NCBI RefSeq assembly: GCF_029873635.1
Contig: NC_080423.1
Coordinates: 95,940,953 to 96,004,952 of the forward strand
DNA: 64,000 nucleotides
Direction of reading: 5' to 3'
DNA from: Malania oleifera
Lineage: Eukaryota; Streptophyta; Magnoliopsida; Santalales; Ximeniaceae
This document shows positions 13,000 through 26,039 of this stretch, piece after piece (position 1 is the stretch's first letter; every line of letters starts with the position of its first letter). The position numbers and the translations under genes were made by a program. The notes under the pieces are model-generated. The model ran no database searches. It had not been told where the DNA came from and saw only the letters and a program-made list of their open reading frames with translations.

Positions 13000-13620
13000 G
13001 ATTGTAATTTGTTATCATTTTATTTATAGATCAAGAAATCTTATTAAAAAGCAGAAGAAAAATATAAGAAGTCCTTAACAAAAGAAAATATAAAAATAAA
13101 ACTACCTCTTAATAAAGCACTCCAATCTCTGGTGATATCCTGAAAACAGCACCCTTAAAACATCCAGAACTATAAGCCCAAAGAGAAGCCAAGTGTTGAA
13201 TTCTGTCCCAAATGAATCCCACTGAAAAAATTCCAACATTTTTTTCCCAATCGAAGTCACCATAGACAGCACAAAAAGAGCACATCTCCACAACCTTTTA
13301 GCATCCTTCCCCTTCCCAAACCAGCAAAACAAATCACCAGCAGATCTTCCAGTGATTTTGGGCATACCCACATTTCACAAAGCACTTCAGAAAGAGAATT
13401 ATGCAAATTCCAAGCTAAAGACAATGAAGTGAGACACTGACACATCCTCCAAACTCACACATAAGACACCTATCTGGCGACAAAGCTTTACAGGGCTTCA
13501 TACTCTGCAGTAGATTGTTGGTGTTAACTCTATTAAGGGCCACCAACCAAAGAAGAGCATTTGTCTTAGTTGCACCAATTGCTTCAAGATCAATAGTGGG
13601 CTCTATAACTTCTTATTATT
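13000..13620 (-). mobile_element. L1-type LINE fragment (zf-RVT end and 3' tail)
   Basis: Minus-strand frames read NALLWLVALNRVNTNNLLQ, then CKALSPDRCLMC, then LWRCALFVLS with FQWDSFGT. This matches the zinc-binding zf-RVT domain that follows the reverse transcriptase in plant L1 elements. The L1-like 3' tail with A-rich sequence lies at about 13000-13100. It is a decayed, 5'-truncated copy with frame disruptions between the pieces. It has no function for the neighbouring genes that I can see. Confidence 0.7.
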
Positions 13621-15258
13621 GGTTGCACGTATTGCTTCAAGCTCAACAGTTGGTACTATTTTAGGCCAAAAGAAGGGTAAAACAAAATAAAATGCTATGC
13701 AGGCAGAATATATAACACATGTGAGGATAGAACTGACAGGGATCACCCTCAGTGACTTCGTGCCTACCATAGGCCAAGACCTGATATAGTCTCTTTTTGA
13801 TTATCTAAGGTTCTTGTGATTTAAATACTTCATAAACATATATTGGTCTAATTTTTAGGATTTGATATTATGTTTCATTAATTACGATTCAACATTAAAA
13901 TCCCCAGCGATTGCTTAATTAGTATTAGGAGAAAGCCTTTATAAAGGCATGATGTGTAACCATGAAGGATAAATTGGAATGAGCATTCAACCCTACTTAA
14001 CTTTTGTCTTCATTTATTCACTCTCCTCCTAATTTCCTATTCTTTTCTCTTAATTTCCTGCATCAAGAAGACATCTGCCTAGTGTTGACATCCCAAATTG
14101 ACATTACAAGGCAACATATACTCTACCTAGATACAAGCATAAAACAATCACCAATCACCAACACCAATATTTATTTATTTATTTATTTTTTGATAATAAC
14201 CAACACGAATATCTATAACTGTATTTTTTTTGGGGGGGAGGGGGGGGACAACAAGTGAGAGTGCAGAGAAAGCGAAAGGAGGAAGGAGAAGAAGAAGAAC
14301 ATGAAGAGGGTGGGGAGTTTGATTTCAATTCAAATTGCACAACTTAACAAACATTACACATAAAGAAAGTACTTATATACCCAGCATTAAATATAAAACA
14401 AATAATTGAAAAATTAATCACAAAGACCCTAGAATATCCAAGATCATGCTAAATTAACTAAACTCCTAAATAATCTAGATTTCCTAAATTTAAAAAAAAT
14501 CATTAATTTCTGAATGTTCAAGCAAAATATAAAAGCCTAGAACTATCCACAGGCTGCTGTCCTCCATCACCATGTATAAATCAAGCCATCGGTGAGCACA
14601 CATTCTAAAGAGTCAGGTAAGAAGGCTCCCAAAATTATTTTTCAAGGCTTCTCCCTGGGTATTACAATGTCAATATAAAAAATTGGCAGGTTCCATATAA
14701 TCGGAAAAGGGGACCATAACAACCCACTCTCTCTTTCTAGAAATACCTCTACAATATCCTAAATCCAAGTGAGTTAAAAAAATATCAAATAAGTGCCTAA
14801 GCACACAGACATAAGAAGCCAAGAAGGTAGTGCAGAGAAGCAAAAATGTCATTTTTTTCAAAAGTTAATTAATATATAAGGCAACAGAGAAGAGAAAATA
14901 GTCACTTCAGAGTTTAGACTAGCTAAAGCAAGAACGACCGAATTTCAAAAGAATAAAAAGATCAAAATATTTTGATCATATTCATTCATAAACTTGTTAG
15001 CAATATGCGCTGATGCTAGATACTCTGTAAAACACTGCTAAATTTAAGCTTATATCAACAGAAAAAAACTACATTTATCATTTCTTACAACAAAATTCTC
15101 ATCCACCTGGACAAGCTGCAGGTTTTAAACAAGCTAACATTTGAGTAATTAATGCCCTATGCTTAACTCCAGCAATATATGCAACTGAAAATGCCACACA
15201 ATATCAGCCAGACTAGCTCTGCAATTTAGACACAACTACTCAAAGAACACCCTAAAAC
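13621..15258. other. Region downstream of STIPL1
   Basis: No gene is recognised. The part nearest 15258 is probably the STIPL1 3' UTR, since that gene runs leftward. The rest is AT-rich, with a T-run joined to a G-rich run at about 14224-14248 (TTTTTTTTGGGGGGG and further Gs) and purine-rich sequence around 14260-14310. Confidence 0.4.
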
Positions 15259-17859
15259 TCAGTTTCTCTTTGCAAAAGAATTGTTATGCATCTCTACCAA
15301 CCGTTCAAGAGATACCAAAGACCACTTCTCCTCAGTTTGGGCGAAGAGCTTTTGATTCAAAGAGTCCATTATTATGCTTATGTTACCAAAGCCATATATC
15401 TGATGTCCATTATGCATTCTGCCCGGTTTTGGTTTAAATAGCAATCCATGCTGTAGTGCATAAGCCTCAATAACTTCTTTCAAGCTCATCTCAAGACTAC
15501 CACCCATACCATCCATCTGACTTGCCCCACTGAAGCTTGCAGCAGCTTGCTGCTGCGCATGCGCTGCTGCTCTCTGTTGAGCCTCAAACTGCCTCTGCTC
15601 AAGTGCCCTAAAATAGCTGAGGTTCTCTCTTAAACCAGGCTGGATTACCTCCATCCCTTCAACAGCCTGATTCATCATGTCAAGGCCTACATTAAGCTGA
15701 TACCGAATATGTTCATTAGCCAACAGCTCTGGAGGTAGAAGTCCCTTCCAACCTAAATACCATTGAGTAACCTCTTCAAAGTTTGGGTTTGAACACAACC
15801 AGTGGTACAAAACCTGTTGCCACTTGCTGAAAAAATGTTCCTCCAACATTTTCACCATTAGGTGAATTGGAATAGCAGAGGCCCAAGACATGACCCAATA
15901 AAACTGATCAAGCTTCTGATTTGCTGGGTTTATTTGAAATTCCTGTAGGAGATATGTCAATTTTGGAACTATATGGCGGCCAAGGAATTGTTCCCAACTC
16001 AGCGGATCAAACACTGTCTTCCAAGGTGACAATATAGCATAAGCAGATGTATCACTTGGGTGCCAAGCATGAAGAACATTTCCCAATTTGGAACGAATTG
16101 TGTAATATAAACTGTCCAACTTCTGCCCCAAAAGTGGTAACCATGGATGCACCCAGACATGAATTGGAACAGTTTCCCGACGTGGGTCCCATGAATCTAC
16201 AGCATGTGATAACTTTGGCATAACAATGTTGTCAAGTATGGTCTGCAGAACTGCAGGAGGAAGCAACTTTTCCCATAACTCCATAAACCGAAGCATTGGT
16301 TCAGGGTCCCTCGCCTCCCAAGTATTGATGCCAGATATTCTCACAGCAGGTAAAACAACTTCTGTAACCAACTGCGCATAGGATGATAGTGCATCTGAGA
16401 AATCAAAACAATCTTCTCCCTGCAACAAATTCTTCCACAAAGACATCAACTCTAATCCATGTGATGGATTTTGGAGTGGGTTCCATCCCTGAAACACTCT
16501 AATAAATAAAGGCAATGCAAAGGCACATGCAATACATGACAAGTTACAGAGCTTGTAATCTTCTGTGTATCTCCTCTGCAAGTCACCAAAAGACTTTGCA
16601 AGTGACTCCAATGTCAGCGTTCCTAGTGAATTCTCCTCACCTATACGATCCAATACACCAATTATTTCTTCCATACTATCCAACTGCTTCTTCTGATGAG
16701 CTGCCTCACTTTGAAGCTTCTCCTTCTCCTTCTGCAAACTCACTACATTCTCCCTCTCATTTCTCAAATCCCTGTCTATTTTCTGTATATCAAGCTCGGC
16801 CAAATCAACAATTAATCTCACATTATGTTGGAGTTCAGGCATCGGTATATCATTTTCTCTTGCTTTCTCTTCAGCATTCAAGTTTTCCAAATTGGATAAA
16901 ACTCGCACCTGTGGTCCCCTCATATCAAACACCTTCTGAACAACTTCCAGACCCTGTTCTTGCTTTTTGGCCAACAACTCCTCAGCTGTCATATACTTGT
17001 CATTCTTCTTCGCCCGAGCTTGCTTCGACCAGAGCTTCACTTTCGCTCGACCTCCCATGGACTGAGCCACAGCAGGCAACGATTTTTTCTCCTCTATTTC
17101 TTGCAACGTGGGCAATTTTGTCTCCTTATAATCATTGAAACCCATCCCCATATTCTTTGGCCGCAACCTAGCTTCAATTGGAGTGACAATACCCTGCTTA
17201 TTCTTCCCAAGCCCACCTCCTTTGTACCCCATCTTCTCAAGCAATTTCATCCCAATCCCTTTAGTATGCTTTTCAAATCCCCCAACATCACCAGGCTCTG
17301 GTTCTCTCTTTCCTCCACCCTGAGACTTCTTAGCTAATTTCAATCTTTCCCGCTCTTTCTCGCGCTGCTGTGCCCCCTCTTTAATCTTCCTCCCAAAAGC
17401 AGTTGGCAAAAAATCATCGTCATCATCATCCTCCGCTACACCATTGTCCTCTCGAATCTCTTCCGTCTTAGACGCCGAAATGTTGGAATTTTTGAATCTG
17501 ATACCTGACCCCGACTGTGCAAACCCAAGCCCAGAACCCGACCTATCCTCATCCTCAACGTTCTCCTCCTTGGAATTGCGATCAATCTCCTGATTCGGCA
17601 TCACAGCCCCAGTGGAGACGAAATTGACGGGTTTCGTGAAGTCCTGCTTCTTGGAAAGATCCCTCCTACGCTTCTTGGAGGAAGACCCGTCGTAATCCGA
17701 ATCGGAATCGCTGCCGGCAAACACGCCGAACAGGACATCGTCTTTCGTCTGGTGGCGCTTCTCCTTGCGCTTCGAGTAATAGAATTCGCCGCCAATCCAT
17801 TGTCCGTCTTCGAAATCGTTATCCATACCAAATCTCTCCATCTCCTGAAACTCCTCCAT
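15259..17859 (-). CDS. STIPL1: STIPL1/NTR1, G-patch spliceosome disassembly factor (TFIP11 family)
   Basis: A single uninterrupted coding exon encodes 866 aa. The start is taken at 17859 ([20 protein letters not shown]), three codons inside the longest open frame, because this matches the conserved start of plant STIPL1. Parts in order: an acidic TIP_N region (residues 1-100) with [20 protein letters not shown] and an SDSDSDYD tract; a second acidic run near 145-150; a G-patch near 196-242 ([20 protein letters not shown]); a coiled coil of charged residues near 355-400; and a GCFC-type C-terminal domain from about 430 with [21 protein letters not shown] and [19 protein letters not shown]. Family members recruit the Prp43 helicase to release intron-lariat spliceosomes, and in Arabidopsis the protein affects circadian splicing. 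A splice donor at 18005 suggests a 5' UTR intron. The reading frame looks intact. Confidence 0.94.
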   Translation of the reverse strand: MEEFQEMERFGMDNDFEDGQWIGGEFYYSKRKEKRHQTKDDVLFGVFAGSDSDSDYDGSSSKKRRRDLSKKQDFTKPVNFVSTGAVMPNQEIDRNSKEENVEDEDRSGSGLGFAQSGSGIRFKNSNISASKTEEIREDNGVAEDDDDDDFLPTAFGRKIKEGAQQREKERERLKLAKKSQGGGKREPEPGDVGGFEKHTKGIGMKLLEKMGYKGGGLGKNKQGIVTPIEARLRPKNMGMGFNDYKETKLPTLQEIEEKKSLPAVAQSMGGRAKVKLWSKQARAKKNDKYMTAEELLAKKQEQGLEVVQKVFDMRGPQVRVLSNLENLNAEEKARENDIPMPELQHNVRLIVDLAELDIQKIDRDLRNERENVVSLQKEKEKLQSEAAHQKKQLDSMEEIIGVLDRIGEENSLGTLTLESLAKSFGDLQRRYTEDYKLCNLSCIACAFALPLFIRVFQGWNPLQNPSHGLELMSLWKNLLQGEDCFDFSDALSSYAQLVTEVVLPAVRISGINTWEARDPEPMLRFMELWEKLLPPAVLQTILDNIVMPKLSHAVDSWDPRRETVPIHVWVHPWLPLLGQKLDSLYYTIRSKLGNVLHAWHPSDTSAYAILSPWKTVFDPLSWEQFLGRHIVPKLTYLLQEFQINPANQKLDQFYWVMSWASAIPIHLMVKMLEEHFFSKWQQVLYHWLCSNPNFEEVTQWYLGWKGLLPPELLANEHIRYQLNVGLDMMNQAVEGMEVIQPGLRENLSYFRALEQRQFEAQQRAAAHAQQQAAASFSGASQMDGMGGSLEMSLKEVIEAYALQHGLLFKPKPGRMHNGHQIYGFGNISIIMDSLNQKLFAQTEEKWSLVSLERLVEMHNNSFAKRN

Positions 17860-19093
17860 TTTGCACAACTTCGTGGGCTTCCCAGAAGAGGCGGCAAATT
17901 CAAATGAAACTTTGCAGAAACCCTAAAATTTATCTAAAGAAGAATCTTCGGAAAAAAGTCGCGCTGCGAGAGAGAAAAGGAGACAACGAAAAACCCTAGG
18001 CGTACCTGATTGCCACAATTTCCTCGCCGGGCGATTGGAAGCCTGAAGCTGGCTGATGTGATTATCGTCTCCTTTCACCGGCGCAGTGCAGCTGAAGCAT
18101 TTGTGCATCGTTCGGGCGAAACTTGGTAGCACATCGTAGGGTCGGGTCGGGCAGCCCTAACGGACCGTGTCGGGCCCATTTGTGCCTCTCCAAGAAAAAG
18201 TGATGGAAACTTTGGAATAAAATCATTCAAAAAATGAACTGATTTTAATTGAATTGACACGGAGTTAAATCATTTTCTTACGACCAAATTATTTTTTTAT
18301 TTATTTTCTTTGTTGGAATTCTTTAAATAATTTGCCCTTCACCATTTAAAATTTGGTGTTATATTTAAAATTTTAAAATAAAATGCTTAAATTTTGTAAA
18401 TGATCATGTTTTATTAAACTAAAGAGTGTCATTTAAGCACACCTGTATAAGATAAATAAATTATAATTTTTACTTGAAAAATAAAATTTAATTTTATAGT
18501 TGTTTAATGCCTAATACATCAACTTAAGTATTTTATTTTAATTGTGTCAAGTTATTTGTACTTTTAAAAAATATAATTATAATCATCTATTTATATTTAA
18601 ATTTTATAAGATATTTACATTATTTTAGCAAACTTTTTGAATCTATGCAGAATCAATTTAAGTAATATTTTATATTACAGAACTAATAACTTACCATGTA
18701 AATGACAAATAGAAAATTAAATTTGGGGTATATAAGTCATTAAAACTTAATTTTGTCATTACCACACGAATAAATTCAACCTAACAATATATTATTAATT
18801 AAAAAAAAATTATATTATACTATTTTGTTTTGGGCCATAACCTCCATACCTAAGGGCACTCCTTATGTGGGAGGTGTGCATGCACCGTGCAGATCCATCG
18901 CCTCTCCCTGTCCATTTTTATTAAATCTCTCGCACGCGTAAGCCTTGTCGGCAGCATTGTCTGCCACGTTGCCACGTGCCGTACCGGGATTCAATTACCC
19001 TCACCGGAATCTTCGCGCACCGTTAAAAAGGACATCCCGTCCTGGTCACTCCTTCCTCCTCCTTCTCCACCGCCTCTCTTCAGAAAAGTGCCC
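17860..19093. promoter_or_regulatory. Divergent STIPL1/MEX1 promoter region
   Basis: The start codons are 1.2 kb apart on opposite strands. On the minus strand, ATCAG|GTACG at 18005 is a good splice donor for a STIPL1 5' UTR intron that would end shortly before 17859. The STIPL1 leader contains AAACCCTAAAA at 17918-17928, a telo-box-like motif frequent in promoters and leaders of plant housekeeping genes. The middle (about 18280-18840) is AT-rich with nothing recognised. Immediately before MEX1 the sequence is C/T-rich. An open frame beginning at 18887 runs in frame into MEX1 but lacks homology upstream of 19094. Confidence 0.5.
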
Positions 19094-22000
19094 ATGGCGG
19101 GGTCCCTCCTGCCCTTAGGTAGGGCACCCCTGCCCTTCTCGCGACCCTCAGACTGCCCTTCACCTTCTCTCGCCTTTCCCCTCCCCCTGAAGTCCTTCCC
19201 CTCCCCTCGAAACCCTCACAGTCTCAATTTGGAGTCGAATTCGCCGTTCTTCGCCCCCTCCGTTCACCGCCGAATTACTCCAGTCTCTGCCCTGAACTCC
19301 GAAGTTCCGCATCCGATTCGTCAGGTTCAGTTCATCTGCATTACTTTAGAGATGGAAGTAAGGAACGTAGTGCTTTGAATATTAGTGGATTTCATTTGCG
19401 CGTGCAGGGAGGATCAGCGACTTTCAGGACCGGGAAGGGCTTCGAGGAATGGGATTTTCTGACCGCGAAGTTCTCCGCAGCCGCGAACGTACCGTTTCTG
19501 CTGCTGCAGCTTCCTCAGATCGTTCTCAATGCCCGCAATCTTATGGCGGGGAGCAAGACCGCGCTTTTGGCCGTTCCGTGGCTGGTAAGACGCAATTGGA
19601 CTTTTTATTTTGATTTTGATTGTGTTTTTCTCTTCTTTTGTCAGTTTTGAGAATTTTTTGGTGTTGGGGAAGAGAGTGATCGTTGTGGGTGAAATGCAGG
19701 GGATGCTGACGGGGTTGCTTGGGAATCTTTCGCTGCTGTCGTACTTTGCGAAGAAGAGGGAGAAGGAGGCGATGGTGGTGCAGACGCTGGGAGTGTTGTC
19801 TACTTATGTGGTGATTGCTCAGCTGGCCATGGGCGAAGCAATGCCTCTCCCTCATTTCACGATCACATCCGTCGTCGTGGCCTCAGGTCTTGTTTTGAAT
19901 TTCCTGAATTACTTTGGCTTACTTAGTGCTGGAATCTGGCGCTTTTGGGAAGATTTCATCACTGTCGGCGGACTCTCCGTTCTGCCTCAAGTACTCTCTC
20001 TCTCTCTCTCTCTCTCTCTGACAGTCCGTTTTCTTTTTCTTTTGAAACGACCAGTTTTGTCAGTTACATTACTCACAAAATGCATCTTTGCATTTCATAC
20101 CAAATTTACTTGAAAACACGAATGCAAATCCTTTCATTCCAAGTAATGCCTAGGATGATATTTTGATCAAACATGTCTCTTTGATTTTAATATATCCGAT
20201 TCCCTTTTTTCTTAATACAGGTTATGTGGTCAACCTTTGTACCTTATATCCCAAACAGCATTTTGCCTGGGGCAATAGCATTTTTTATCGCCATTGTGGC
20301 TGTTGTTATGGTAAGCTTGATTTTAGCTTAGTTCATCACTCTGGTTTTAGATGCTTGCTCTCAAAAGTAAGAAAAACCATTGGAAATGTTTTTAGCAGAT
20401 ATGACTCATAAGTCATAAAAGGTTGTATTAGTATGAAGCTTAAGCATGGCTACGCCATTCTATTGTTAATTTTTCTTAGCAAAGTGATTATTATTGTAGA
20501 ACATATAATAAAATTATATATGCATTCTTTCATATTTCTGTGCATTTAAAGCTGTACATATTCTGCTTCCACTTTCTGATTATTCCTACCCATGCGACAG
20601 TTACATATCTTGAAGTTAAGCCTGAGATGCACATGACTAGTTGGTCTCATATCCTTTTCAAGTAGCATGAAAAAAGTGGCTAATGCCCTCGGAATGATTG
20701 GTAAAATTTCCCTGCTGTATATTGCTTATTGTGCCCTTGGGTTGAAACCTTTCCATGTGAAATTGTACTTTAAAGTCAATCTATCCCATTTAACTATCCA
20801 TCTTTCTAAGCAACATTATTATCTTACAATCTGATTAGTGAGAATTGAGGGTGGGCCTTGGATTAACAGTAATGATGTTCCTTTGTGACCGGTTGGTCAT
20901 GTGTTCAAGGCCAATAGTCTCTCTATATAAAAGTAGGGGTAGGGCTATGTATTTTGTTAGTTGTTACGACCGTCCCCCTACTCTTGCAAAGCAGGGAGCC
21001 TTGTGGCTTGGGGACACCCCTTTAGTACGATTAGTGAGAATTTTTATGAGATTAAACTGTTGTCTTTTACATGGCTGCAACACTTCTGTTTTGTTGGTTT
21101 ACTACTCATCACTCATCAGCTGATTTTTTTATTTTTTATTTTTTTTTAACTGAGAAATAAGTATTTGGATCTGGCCATCCCTGTAAATATGCGTATGCTA
21201 ATATTTGCAGGCTCGAATAGGCAAACTTTCTGAGGAAGGTGTCAAATTTGTAGGAGCAATATCCGGATGGACTGCTACACTTCTCTTCATGTGGATGCCA
21301 GTTGCACAGATGGTAATTTATGTTTGTGCTCCTGTATTGAAATTTGGAATTTCAAAATGGCTAGTTGGTTGGATGCATTTTCTGATGTAGGTAAGTGCTT
21401 CTTGTTCAGTGGACAAATTTTCTGAATCCTGATAACATCAAAGGCTTATCAGCTTTCTCAATGTTGCTTGCCATGATTGGGAATGGACTTATGATCCCAC
21501 GTGCACTTCTCATCCGTGATTTCATGTGGTAATGTTTTCTTCTGTTCTCAATGTTCACGTTTAATTCTCATGTTCTGATGAACATAGGTCCAATTTATCT
21601 TACTGGGATTTGTCCTTTAACATTTACTCTATTTTCAAGTCTTGAAACAGGTTTCTGTGTTTGGATTTTTCACACCTCTTAACATTGACTCCATCTTTCT
21701 TTTATGTTTTTCACTTTGGTGCTCTGTAAAAGGTGTGGTAGATCCATTAATGGTAGTGCAGATGGTTCTCGACTTTATTTTATGGACTTGGCTTATTAAT
21801 TTTTTGTTTTGTGTTCTCAAATCAATACTTGGATGGGAAAAAATATTTTCACTGCATAGAAAGATCTTGGATGGGCTGTGCATGCACTTATGTACTTATT
21901 TAGTTATTTATCTATTGTGTCTATAGTTTCAATGAACTGCACTGGAATTGTCAAAGATTAAGAGTTCTCTGTCTGGTCAAACTTAAAATTTAAATATTGG

Positions 22001-24401
22001 TTTTCCTAATTAAATGCATATTCTTGTTGCTTGCTGTATATGTTACATGATACTGTAGGAAAATTTCAAGAGGCTATGAACTGTTAAAGTTTCACATAGC
22101 AATTTTTTTTCTTCTGAAATTGCCTTGGAAAATGCTTTAGTGTGAAGTCGTGAGCAGAAGTTAGCCCCAAATACAGGCATTCTTGTGTTGCAAGCAATGA
22201 ATTTAAATCTACTTCATAATTAGTAAACAGAGATGATGCTGGTTTTGAAATCAGTACTTCATCACTCATGTATTCAACTATTTCCAGGAAAAAGAAGTGT
22301 TCAGTGGTTTCAGAAATGCAATAAGCTATGCAAATATTAAAATTTTCTATTGCTAGTTGAGAAGGCATATTTTGCTGATTTTTAAATTATGGAACCAAGT
22401 TAACAGACCTCCCTTTTGGTGTTTGACATATATTTGGATTTATTCCTTCTCCCAAAATCCTATGGGTCTTGCAGAGGATATAATAAATAAGTTAATGGCA
22501 GATAAAAAAAAAAGAATAATCAAAATAAAATAGAGTTTGTAGAAATGAAATTAAAAACTAGGTTGGTTATGCTTCATTATTGACTTGATTTTGGGATCTC
22601 TAAAATCATAAACATGTAGTTTAGTTCCCAGAAAGGAGCTGTATGGAGCTTTCTTTGAAAATGAGATTAGAGGATGGTAACATGTGTGGCTGGGCACTAT
22701 GTATCATAATGAACAAAAATGAAGTTAGCTAGTGATAACTTCGTAAATGCTTTTGAAATTGAAAACCCAGTATTTACTTCTAAAATATTAGTTCAAGCAT
22801 TTGTAATAATCTAATTGTGAACATACATATTTAGATGATGGTTTGATAAGTATGGAGCTTTCTTTGACGATGAGATTAGAGGATGGCAAACCAAATAATC
22901 ATAGCATATGTGGCTGGGCATCATGCATCATAATGAACAAAAATGAAGTTAGCCAGTGATAACTTCATAAATGCTTTTGAAATTGAAAATCCAATACTAA
23001 CTTACTTCCTAAAATAATAGTTCAAGCATTTGTAATAATCTAAAATGAACATACTTATTTAAATAATAATTTGATCATTTGTAATGACTAATTGGGGCTG
23101 TCCTTCCATGTAGCGTCTGTTGCACTTATTATTGATTGGCCAGATCGGGGGTGTTTTTTTAGTTTTTCCCCAACCAAGAATCATAGAGTCAAGCTAAACT
23201 ATGAATTTGAATGCCAATAGTCTTCCCAAGATAATTCCAGCTTCTAGAGTTGACTCGAAAGTTGAAATCATGTATTACACCTATTAAAATTTTGTTATAC
23301 ATGTTCCATTTTCATTGTGAGTAAGGTTCAATTAATTTCTAGATTGAAACCCTAAGAGGTGTTTTTGTACCTAAAAGGTTTAGGATTCTATTTAGGGTGC
23401 TTTCTTTGTATTCAGTAGAACAAGCCAATCAAGAAACAAATAAATAAAGACTACAAGAGCTTGCAGGGGAGGAATAAGTGGTGTTTAGGTGAAACCCTGC
23501 TCACATATCATTGGAAGAATGGAAAGAGACAAATTTAAGAGGATTATATTTTGAGAATTTGTTCTAGCTAGGATATATTTTGAATACTGAAAACTTTAAA
23601 AATTCTAGAACAAAGTGAAATATCAATTTTATGGTTAAGGGAGTGATCTAAAAATAAGAGGATCTGTTCAATGGGTTCGTTGATTTCAGTTGTTGTACAC
23701 TTTAAGTTAATATTAGTAATGAGTCCAATCCTCCTGGAAAGGCAAAGGTCATAATGCATATCCTCCTAAAGACAATATTGGTAATTAGCAGTACTCGTCC
23801 ACTTCAAACCCAATCATTTAAAATGCAGCTGATGGTTAAATTTCGATCATCAATTATGCATCAATAAGAAGGTTTAATATAACAACTTCTGATTTCAGGT
23901 TTACTGGATCAACCTGGGCATCTCTTTTTTATGGATGGGGCAACCTTATATGCTTGTATTTGTAAGCCATTTCCATTTCATATGTTTTCCATACGCAGCA
24001 GCATTTGTATGAAGTCCTTCTATCTCTTACTGACCAAACCATTGTTTCACAAGTTCAGATTCAACAGTATCAGTAGGGAATTTTTCTTGGCTGCTACCGC
24101 TGGCTTATGTCTCTGGATAGGTAAGCCTTCAATCTGGGTATTCTGCTGTCCGGTAGTACCATTGCTTATTATTCCCATACAATACTTGGATGCATCAATT
24201 TTTAATGAGCAAAATCTTAAAAGAGTTTTTGATTTCCATAATTTTCCATATTGTTTTCAGTTTGGAGGTTGACTGTTTGGCAGCACATAACAATAGTATG
24301 ATTTAACTGTTGTGACAGGAATTGCTTTTTGGAAAGATGCCAAAGTGCACGGATACAGTTCGCCATTGGCATCATTACAGGAGCTGGTGTTTGGATCTTA
24401 A
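19094..24401 (+). CDS. MEX1: Maltose exporter MEX1 of the plastid envelope, complete
   Basis: Nine exons join in phase: 19094-19324, 19408-19584, 19700-19990, 20221-20310, 21211-21312, 21410-21528, 23899-23961, 24059-24120 and 24319-24401. They total 1218 nt and encode 405 aa, close to the 415 aa of Arabidopsis MEX1. The protein moves maltose from nocturnal starch breakdown out of the chloroplast through the inner envelope. Residues 1-77 are rich in Ser/Pro and poorly conserved, fitting a transit peptide. The rest is strongly hydrophobic with several membrane spans and family hallmarks: GMLTGLLGNLSLLSYFAKKR, GGLSVLPQVMWSTFVP, WTNFLNPDNIKGLSAFSMLL, GNGLMIPRALLIRD and the terminus SLQELVFGS. 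The start is set by homology to family length. Intron 4 holds a SINE and intron 6 (2.4 kb) a tandem duplication. No lesion is seen. Confidence 0.95.
19991..20021. repeat. (CT)n microsatellite at MEX1 intron 3 donor
   Basis: About 13 CT units begin within a few bases of the splice donor of MEX1 exon 3 (exon end 19990). The pyrimidine run is unusual so near a 5' splice site, but the GTACTC donor itself is intact. Confidence 0.85.
20847..21028 (+). mobile_element. tRNA-derived SINE (Au-like) in MEX1 intron 4
   Basis: The 182-bp element is flanked by perfect 14-bp direct repeats GATTAGTGAGAATT at 20833-20846 and 21029-21042. Inside are a B-box-like GGTCATGTGTTCAAGGCC and an A-box-like region near the start. 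The 3' half resembles Au SINEs widespread in angiosperms, with a GGGTAGGGCT segment, CGTCCCCCTACTC and the ending GGGGACACCCCTTT. The perfect target-site repeats make it a clean LINE-mobilised insertion. It lies in sense orientation with MEX1 and does not touch a splice site. Confidence 0.85.
22641..23075 (+). repeat. Diverged 209-bp tandem duplication in MEX1 intron 6
   Basis: Two adjacent copies start at 22641 and 22850. Both contain TATGGAGCTTTCTTTGA, ATAATGAACAAAAATGAAG and TTCAAGCATTTGTAATAAT in the same order. The second copy has small insertions, and the copies differ at scattered positions, so the event is old. No transposon family is recognised. Confidence 0.9.
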
Positions 24402-26039
24402 TTTTATCGTTGTAATACTGATGCTGCCAAACTAGCTCTATGGCGCTCCTGATGATACCAGTCTGCTTTGCTAGCTGCCGGCGCAAAATGCGACTTATCT
24501 TCTCTATCTGCACTGAAGCTTCATTTCGTTTTCGATGGCTGGAGCATTGATATCAACCATACAGTTTCCAATCAGATGAGCACCTTGCGCAGACCTTGTG
24601 CAGTTGATGCAACTGCTCTTACCCCGTGAGAGAATTGGTACGAGGGAATTGTAATTTTGAAAGAGGACAATGATAGGGTTCGCACATAGTGAAAATCAGA
24701 GTCTGTCAATTCATGTAATGCAGCATTATATCTATAATAATGATGTGTAGAATTTGGTTACTGCTGGGTATAATGACTTCCATTTTTGCTTGTTTTTTTT
24801 TTATTTTTTTATTTTTTATAAACGTTAGAAAACTTAAATTAATGCGATATTTTCATATCTATGAAAATTTGAAATAAAAATAAAACTATTTACTCATAAA
24901 TGAACAGGTATGCTCTAAATAAAAGGATGGCCCAGTCTCGGTTTAAGTATTGCTCTTGCTTGAACTCAATTATATAGAGGTGAAGGATAAAGGTGGTGTT
25001 TGGATTGACCTATGAAAACTAACTAATAAAAATTTTTTTGAAAAAAAAATAAAATCAACTTACCTAAAAACGCCTTAGTGAGTCAGAGGGCAACATAAAC
25101 ATCAATAATTAATGTAACAATTTACACAAATGAGTCTTTAAGCCTTGCATGATATTTCAACGTTAAGTAATTTTTTGTTTGAATTTTTGAGAGCACATAT
25201 AGCAACCATAATTAAATATGTAATTGAATCAATTAAACTTGTTGAGGTTAGTTGATTTCGTAATTGTTAAACTTGTGTTGGATTTTTATTAAGCTCAACT
25301 ATGTAAATATGCTCGCAATGCATGAGCATAAAAAGTATTGACATATACAATATAAACAGTAACAAATAAGAAAAGCTTAAATATGTTTGATTATGTGACT
25401 TGTATTGTGAAATTGTCTTTAGACTATATATTACACCAACACCAATTATTGGCATAATGAAATGCTTTCATCAACAAAATTTACTTTTGCCGTGTGCAAT
25501 TTTGCCATAAATTATAAGACAATTTCAACTTGTCATAATTAGTGATTTTTTACTATAAATAAGGTGCTCCTATAGATCTTAAAAAGGATTGAAAAATGTA
25601 AATCCATGTCATCAACAAAATTTACTTTTGCCGTGTGCAATTTTGCCATAAATTATAAGACAATTTCAACTTGTCATAATTAGTGATTTTTTACTATAAA
25701 TAAGGTGCTCCTATAGATCTTAAAAAGGATTGAAAAATGTAAATCCATGTCATTGATTGCACAAATATGTAAAATAAGAACATGCAAAATGTGTTAGAAG
25801 CAGTGAAATTATGTTTCAAATTTTGACGCTACTAAAGTTTTTCCAAATGACCATTTGAGTCCTACTAAGCATGGATTATGAAAAGGAAGGTAGTCCATCT
25901 CTTATAATGTCATGTTCTAGATCTTTTCCCCAAAATTAGAATATAAAACTTCTAATACAAGAATTCACTCTTAACCATTAGCATCACTCTTTTTTAAGTG
26001 CCAATACGTCGGTCCTAGAGGCATATATCAACTGAAAAA
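24402..26039. other. MEX1 3' UTR and intergenic DNA
   Basis: The first 350 bases after the MEX1 stop are probably 3' UTR. The rest is AT-rich intergenic sequence with T-runs near 24800. The only clear structure is the perfect duplication at 25470-25751. No gene is recognised. Confidence 0.5.
25470..25751 (+). repeat. Perfect 141-bp tandem duplication
   Basis: Bases 25470-25610 and 25611-25751 are identical on reading, both beginning ATCAACAAAATTTAC and ending AAATCCATGTC. No mismatch was found, so the duplication is very recent or is an assembly error. The unit matches no known transposon and has no long reading frame. Confidence 0.95.

Noticed and set aside
16515-17138. 207-codon plus-strand open frame opposite STIPL1
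   Set aside because: It is the antisense shadow of a strongly conserved STIPL1 coding exon, with no domain or initiation context of its own.
18887-19093. Longer N-terminus for MEX1 from an upstream in-frame ATG
   Set aside because: The added residues resemble no MEX1, the protein would exceed family length, and the start at 19094 gives a normal transit peptide.
20847-20920. A genuine tRNA gene at the B-box-like motif
   Set aside because: No acceptor stem or full cloverleaf can be drawn; the flanking 14-bp repeats and 3' half show it is a SINE.
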